Program-made: the position numbers and the translations under genes
Notes under the pieces: generated by a model
Databases searched by the model: none
What the model was told of the DNA's origin: nothing
What the model saw: the letters and a program-made list of their open reading frames with translations, nothing else
Assembly (NCBI GenBank): GCA_033064195.1
Contig: JARBJD010000280.1
Coordinates: 1-64,000 of the forward strand
Source of the DNA: Blattamonas nauphoetae
Lineage: Eukaryota; Preaxostyla; Oxymonadida
DNA: 64,000 bases
Direction: 5' to 3'
Shown here: positions 63,390 to 64,000 of the stretch, in pieces
How the letters are laid out: each line of letters opens with the position of its first letter
Position numbering within the stretch: the first letter of the stretch is position 1

Positions 63390-64000
63390 ATGATTTCAGA
63401 GCAGTCTGTTTTGATTGGAAATCTCTCACCGAGTGTTTTGAAGAGTCCACCCAATTGGAATCTTGTTTGTCTTTTTCGTGATTCATCTCTCTCGTTTGTA
63501 GGCTAATATCTCGTCCCTTCTCGAAGTTTTACAATGTAATGATGAAGAGATTATAGTCGACACACTCCGAACATTGCAGAAAGTGTCATCAGGTGTGTTC
63601 TTTTGTTTTCTTCATCGATTTGTTGATTGTTGTTGATTGTTTTCGATCTGATTCAGAAAGTGTTGCAGAAAGTGGACCAGATGACCGTTTCGATGATTGG
63701 TGTCGATTTCTGTCTCCATTGTATTGTGTCACACACTCATCTGGACTTGTGGTCTCGTTTTCTGTTTTGTTGATTGTTGATTGTGGCATTGATTTCAGGC
63801 TGAACTGATGAAATTGGTTTCGATTCTCTGTTTGTGGTTTTCTTGGTTGTGATGATGGATGTCTTCATTTCTTCATTTCTTGCTTCCTTGCTTTCTTTCA
63901 GATTCGAAATCGCCCTCGTTCGTTCGCTCTTCGTTTTCGTCTGAAATTGCTTCTTTCGTGATCATGCAATTTGGAGATTGGTCTTCATGTGCTGCGTTGG
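63390..64000 (+). CDS. Lineage-specific helical family, copy F (5' part, cut by window end)
   Basis: Exons 63390-63464 (starts MISEQSVLIGNLS), 63502-63592, 63669-63751, 63799-63829 and 63902 onward match copies B and D in length (75, 91, 83, 31 nt). Introns are 37, 76, 47 and 72 nt. Intron 2 has two acceptors 12 nt apart (63656 and 63668), both in frame, so the protein may vary by four residues (ESVA). The gene begins only about 15 bp right of the hairpin-bounded interval. The remainder lies outside the window. Confidence 0.8.

Overview
The window looks like nuclear DNA of an anaerobic flagellate, most probably an oxymonad such as Blattamonas; the organism is my inference. The signs are very short GT...TTTCAG introns (33-56 nt is common), a giant beta-helix plus pseudokinase surface protein, an anaerobe-type flavodoxin-ferredoxin gene, a Polinton, and many degraded repeats among short, dense genes. 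TAA, TAG and TGA all end genes at family-typical lengths, so the standard code fits.

Layout. 1-3.8 kb: unassigned DNA with a possible charged coiled-coil gene on the minus strand. 3.8-17.3 kb: a tRNA-like relic, a 19-bp tandem repeat, a Polinton coding block (3971-14338) and an AT-rich right flank holding an array of palindromic repeats (14.6-16.0 kb). 18.1-25.7 kb: one 2,522-residue membrane protein. 26-43.8 kb: an ABCC transporter relic, members A, B and C of a multi-exon gene family, a foldback element, a PB1-domain gene, a larger relative of the family (31.2-32.9 kb), and two intact redox genes, an EFR1-type flavodoxin/ferredoxin and an aldo-keto reductase. 45-52.7 kb: another relative of the family, a helical gene, and a roughly 1,685-residue RS-rich protein with a long single-alpha-helix tract. 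52.9-64 kb: family members D, E and F, a second copy of the 3' end of the RS/helix gene, the complementary ABCC relic, and a roughly 2-kb interval bounded by inverted hairpin ends.

The central result is the family at A-F. The obvious 537-539-residue ORFs are not the proteins. Each gene resolves to seven exons with the same internal exon lengths in every copy (91, 83, 31, 104 and 489 nt), giving about 630-642 residues. The apparent hydrophobic N-terminus of the long ORFs comes partly from translated intron. The last intron has a length divisible by three in four copies (39, 39, 39, 42 nt) and is 38 nt in copy C, which is what first exposes it. A C-terminal LREEG-W/F-DD signature links the family to the genes at 31.2 and 45.1 kb. 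Copies carry shared 3' flanks, so the right half of the window is a mosaic of segmental duplications with transposon insertions at the seams.

Within the Polinton, most genes are preceded by a T-rich block and TAAATG at the start codon, which resembles poxvirus late promoters and is unlike the host genes here. The element is a fossil: it keeps most reading frames open, so it looks fairly young, but its polymerase and integrase are broken (about two or three breaks in all).
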